A DNA stretch of 64,000 nt from Acorus gramineus. Its lineage: Eukaryota; Streptophyta; Magnoliopsida; Acorales; Acoraceae. The position numbers and the translations under genes were made by a program. The stretch lies in NCBI GenBank assembly GCA_030737835.1, contig CM060847.1, positions 8,446,704 to 8,510,703 on the forward strand, written 5' to 3'. This document shows positions 61,512 to 64,000 of the stretch, piece after piece. The notes under the pieces are model-generated. The model was not told the DNA's origin and searched no databases. It saw nothing but the letters and a program-made list of their open reading frames with translations. How positions within the stretch are numbered: position 1 is the first letter of the stretch; every line of letters starts with the position of its first letter.

Positions 61512-63118
61512 GAGGGCATGACTTGTATCACATATAAGAGAGGCATATGTAGTTTAGATTCATATATACTAAGTTTGAAATTTGTTGTAGTCATTGTAAT
61601 ATATTTTCCTACAGTGTTTTAAACCCCTGTAAAATGTTCTTGAATCGTATCAAGTGGAACTCTAAGAGAAATAATATTTGCATGTAGTTTGATTTTCATT
61701 TTCAATTGAAATTTTTTAAAACTATTAATCCAAATGCGGTTCATTATGAAAGCTGGATTTCCTCACATGTACATAATTTTTTTTTTTCAAAACATGCAAA
61801 ATATTTCACATGTAAAGTCGTTCAACTTCTTGATCATGCTTATATATATTTTTGTATATTTAATTCCTAACCTAGTATATGGAAAATGAGGGTTGTAGTG
61901 GCTTGGACCCATAGCTCAATAAGAGACAAAAATATTTGCAAACAAGAGGTAATGGATTCAAGCCTTTACACTAACCTACTAAAAAAAATGGGACCAGCAA
62001 AAACGACTCCAGTTGATTTGTATGATGTTATTTGAAATAATTCGTTCTTATGGTCATTCATAATCATTTTTTGACAAAATTCCATTGACTTCCCATTCTC
62101 ACATAATTATCAAAACTGGATTATTTGGAAGAAAAAAAAAATTATGTATAAGAGTTATCAAATTGGATATTCCTCACATAATTATGTGTACTGTACACCA
62201 AACTGTCACAGAGCGTATGCTAAAAACAGAAGATGTGACAAAAGCTCATATTCAAAAACAGTGATTAAGGGAAGAATATTATGGAGTGGTCCAGCCACAA
62301 AGTGGATGCTTTAACTAGCTAGCCATGATTACCAATGTCCCTTCCATACCCTCTACTCAACTTTTGACACAAATTTGTTTATGCTATTGGGTCCCCACTA
62401 ACCAACCACCATTTCGCACTCAAAGAACGTCTTCAATCAATTGCAAGGGAAAATAGTTAGGAACAATTTTTTTACAACCTAAATTGTAGTCAACACATTG
62501 CATGTTTGAAACTTTTTAAAATAAAATATACAATTAAAATGAATTATTTAGTAAATGTATAGACACATATACTTCCCCCATATAAATATATGCAAAATAA
62601 CTAAAATTTTGCTTGGATATGTTGTGAGAACTATCCTTTTTAAAAAAAAAACATTGTTTTTTTGAGGGTTTGACACGTCAAAATTTTTGCATAGAAAAAG
62701 TTGTAAATCAGATTTGAAATGCAGAAACTAAAACATTTTGACTTTTCCATTGTTGAATCCGCACCCAAACAAAGTCTAATATTGTACCGGGCAAAACGAC
62801 ACTCCCTTTGTTATGTGGTCCCAAGTTAAGGACCTCAACATAACTAGGACTTGTTTGAAAAATTGTGGATGGATTTTGTTACAAGGCCATCGGATCTCTT
62901 CAAAATTGGTGACATTTATTCTGATCAAATCAAGTGAACTAAGTACAAATTTAGTTCAATTGGAAACCTGTCCCGACCTTAAATTTCATCGTTTGAATAG
63001 TTGGCAACATTAAACATTATTACGACGCACCCTATTCCATGTCATTTCACTTTTAGTGATACAACTTTAAACAAAATTATTAGTATGTGAATTTCAGCTA
63101 ACCCTTATAATTAAGTTA
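61512..63118. other. Intergenic; tRNA-like segment at 61907-61975, no gene
   Basis: 61907-61975 has an A-box-like CATAGCTCAATAAG and a B-box-like GGATTCAAGCC at tRNA-like spacing, but arms do not pair well, so a degraded tRNA-derived SINE is more likely than a tRNA gene. Nothing else was recognised. Confidence 0.4.
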
Positions 63119-63305
63119 TTCCAGGTTATTCAATTTAAAAGAATATGTGGTCCACTATCAAATCAACTGTCATCATTTTTTATAAATCAATTGTCATTAT
63201 TTTTCTATATTTCATAAATCCTTATCCACAACTTATTCACATTTTATCTAAACATCAAAATTTTTATTATTACATTTTCCAACGAGAATAATTCAAAAAA
63301 GAAAA
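63119..63305. repeat. MITE-like repeat, copy C
   Basis: Aligns with 11530-11720 over about 190 bases in the same orientation (TTCCAGGTTA, TGTCATCATTTTTTATAAAT, CTTATCCACA, TTCACATTTTAT, TTTATTATTAC). Confidence 0.65.
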
Positions 63306-64000
63306 AAAAATTGATTGTTTTTTTCAATTCCTAATTTGTAAAATCACTCTAACTGTGTCTCTGTTACTGTTTTGATTTTAATTGAAATAGATATGTCCAT
63401 AATTTTTTTTAAAAATATATATATATATCTTTATTTATTTATACTAAAATAGTTATAAACTTCATAATAATAACTTAATTATCCATTTAAACAGGAATAA
63501 AATCTCAATCCATGGGTTTAATTTGGTTGGGTCGGGTACAAAATCAACCTACCCAATGTCCAGAGTTGAACCCGCCGATAATGGCAGCCCACCCACCCCT
63601 CTCTGTCAATATGTATATCATTTTGAGACAAAGATCGACCTGTATTTACTGTATTTTGCCATCCACGTTTCATCCTTACGAGAACTCGCGAGGCCCATGC
63701 CGACTAATTAGCTTACGTGGCCGATGAGAAGAAAATGACAATAAATAATTCGTCCCCCTCACTCCGCGTACGTCAGAAAGCCCATTTCGTTATCTAATCT
63801 CACCCCCCAACTGCATGCAATTCCCGCTTTGTTTCTCTCATCCAGTGCTTGGAATTAATTGAGAATATAATGGAATAAGAAATAATAAACTTAAAAACAT
63901 ATTTGTTGGAAGAGACAATGCTAGAATAAAATTGAGATAAACTGATATTGATTCGTTAGACCTCTTTAAAATTGTGTATTCCGTCAATGGTGTAAGGGAA
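63306..64000. other. Intergenic, perhaps the start of a promoter at the right edge
   Basis: From about 63500 the DNA becomes GC-richer (TTGGTTGGGTCGGGT, CCCACCCACCCC, TTACGTGGCCGATG, CGCGTACGTCA). Together with ACGT-core motifs this suggests the upstream region of a gene beyond the window, but no coding start is visible. The open frames at 63512-63727 show no known family. Confidence 0.35.

Noticed and set aside
1-64000. CRISPR arrays, bacterial operons, ribosomal RNA genes
   Set aside because: None seen; the sequence is plant nuclear DNA and the tandem repeats lack regular unique spacers.

Overview
The window is nuclear DNA from a flowering plant. The genes have many short GT-AG introns, the product families are plant families (bifunctional nuclease BBD, calreticulin, atypical bHLH, group S1 bZIP with a sucrose-control uORF, CIF peptide hormone), and the spaces between genes are AT-rich with many small non-autonomous transposons (MITEs). 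The genes lack the strongly GC-rich 5' ends typical of grasses, so a dicot or non-grass monocot is more likely; the species cannot be fixed from sequence alone. Gene models were built by hand from splice sites, reading phase and family knowledge. Every complete model closes with coding length divisible by three.

Layout. 39-3244 (-): 5' eight coding exons of a Sec14-like phosphatidylinositol transfer protein (SFH), running off the left edge. 5183-8812 (-): a BBD-type bifunctional nuclease, 9 exons, 327 aa. 12677-17367 (-): calreticulin, 14 exons, 404 aa, with the HDEL retrieval signal split by the last intron. 19604-23508 (-): a bHLH110-like transcription factor, 7 exons, 438 aa. 23.5-38 kb: a long gene-poor tract with MITEs, microsatellites and tandem repeats. 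38811-39278 (+): an intronless group S1 bZIP (155 aa) behind a long leader that carries the conserved sucrose-control peptide uORF at 38527-38652. 43048-46490 (+): a UBE3D/HECT_2-type E3-like protein, 5 exons, 633 aa. 46735-47300 (-): a decayed PPR-DYW editing-factor pseudogene. 51628-55129 (+): a DnaJ/DnaJ-X chaperone, 9 exons, 337 aa. 59675-61419 (+): a small secreted peptide precursor (89 aa, 3 exons) ending in a CASPARIAN STRIP INTEGRITY FACTOR-type motif (PPFKLIPN).

The genes do not form an operon-like unit; they are ordinary, independently transcribed plant genes. Loose themes are ER protein folding (calreticulin, DnaJ) and translational or peptide signalling control (SC-uORF bZIP, CIF). 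The best second looks are the CIF-type precursor with a second acidic-flanked tyrosine in its mature region, the split HDEL, two inferred GC-AG introns in neighbouring genes, the PPR-DYW relic, and several MITE families with multiple copies in this one window. No new multi-gene system was seen.
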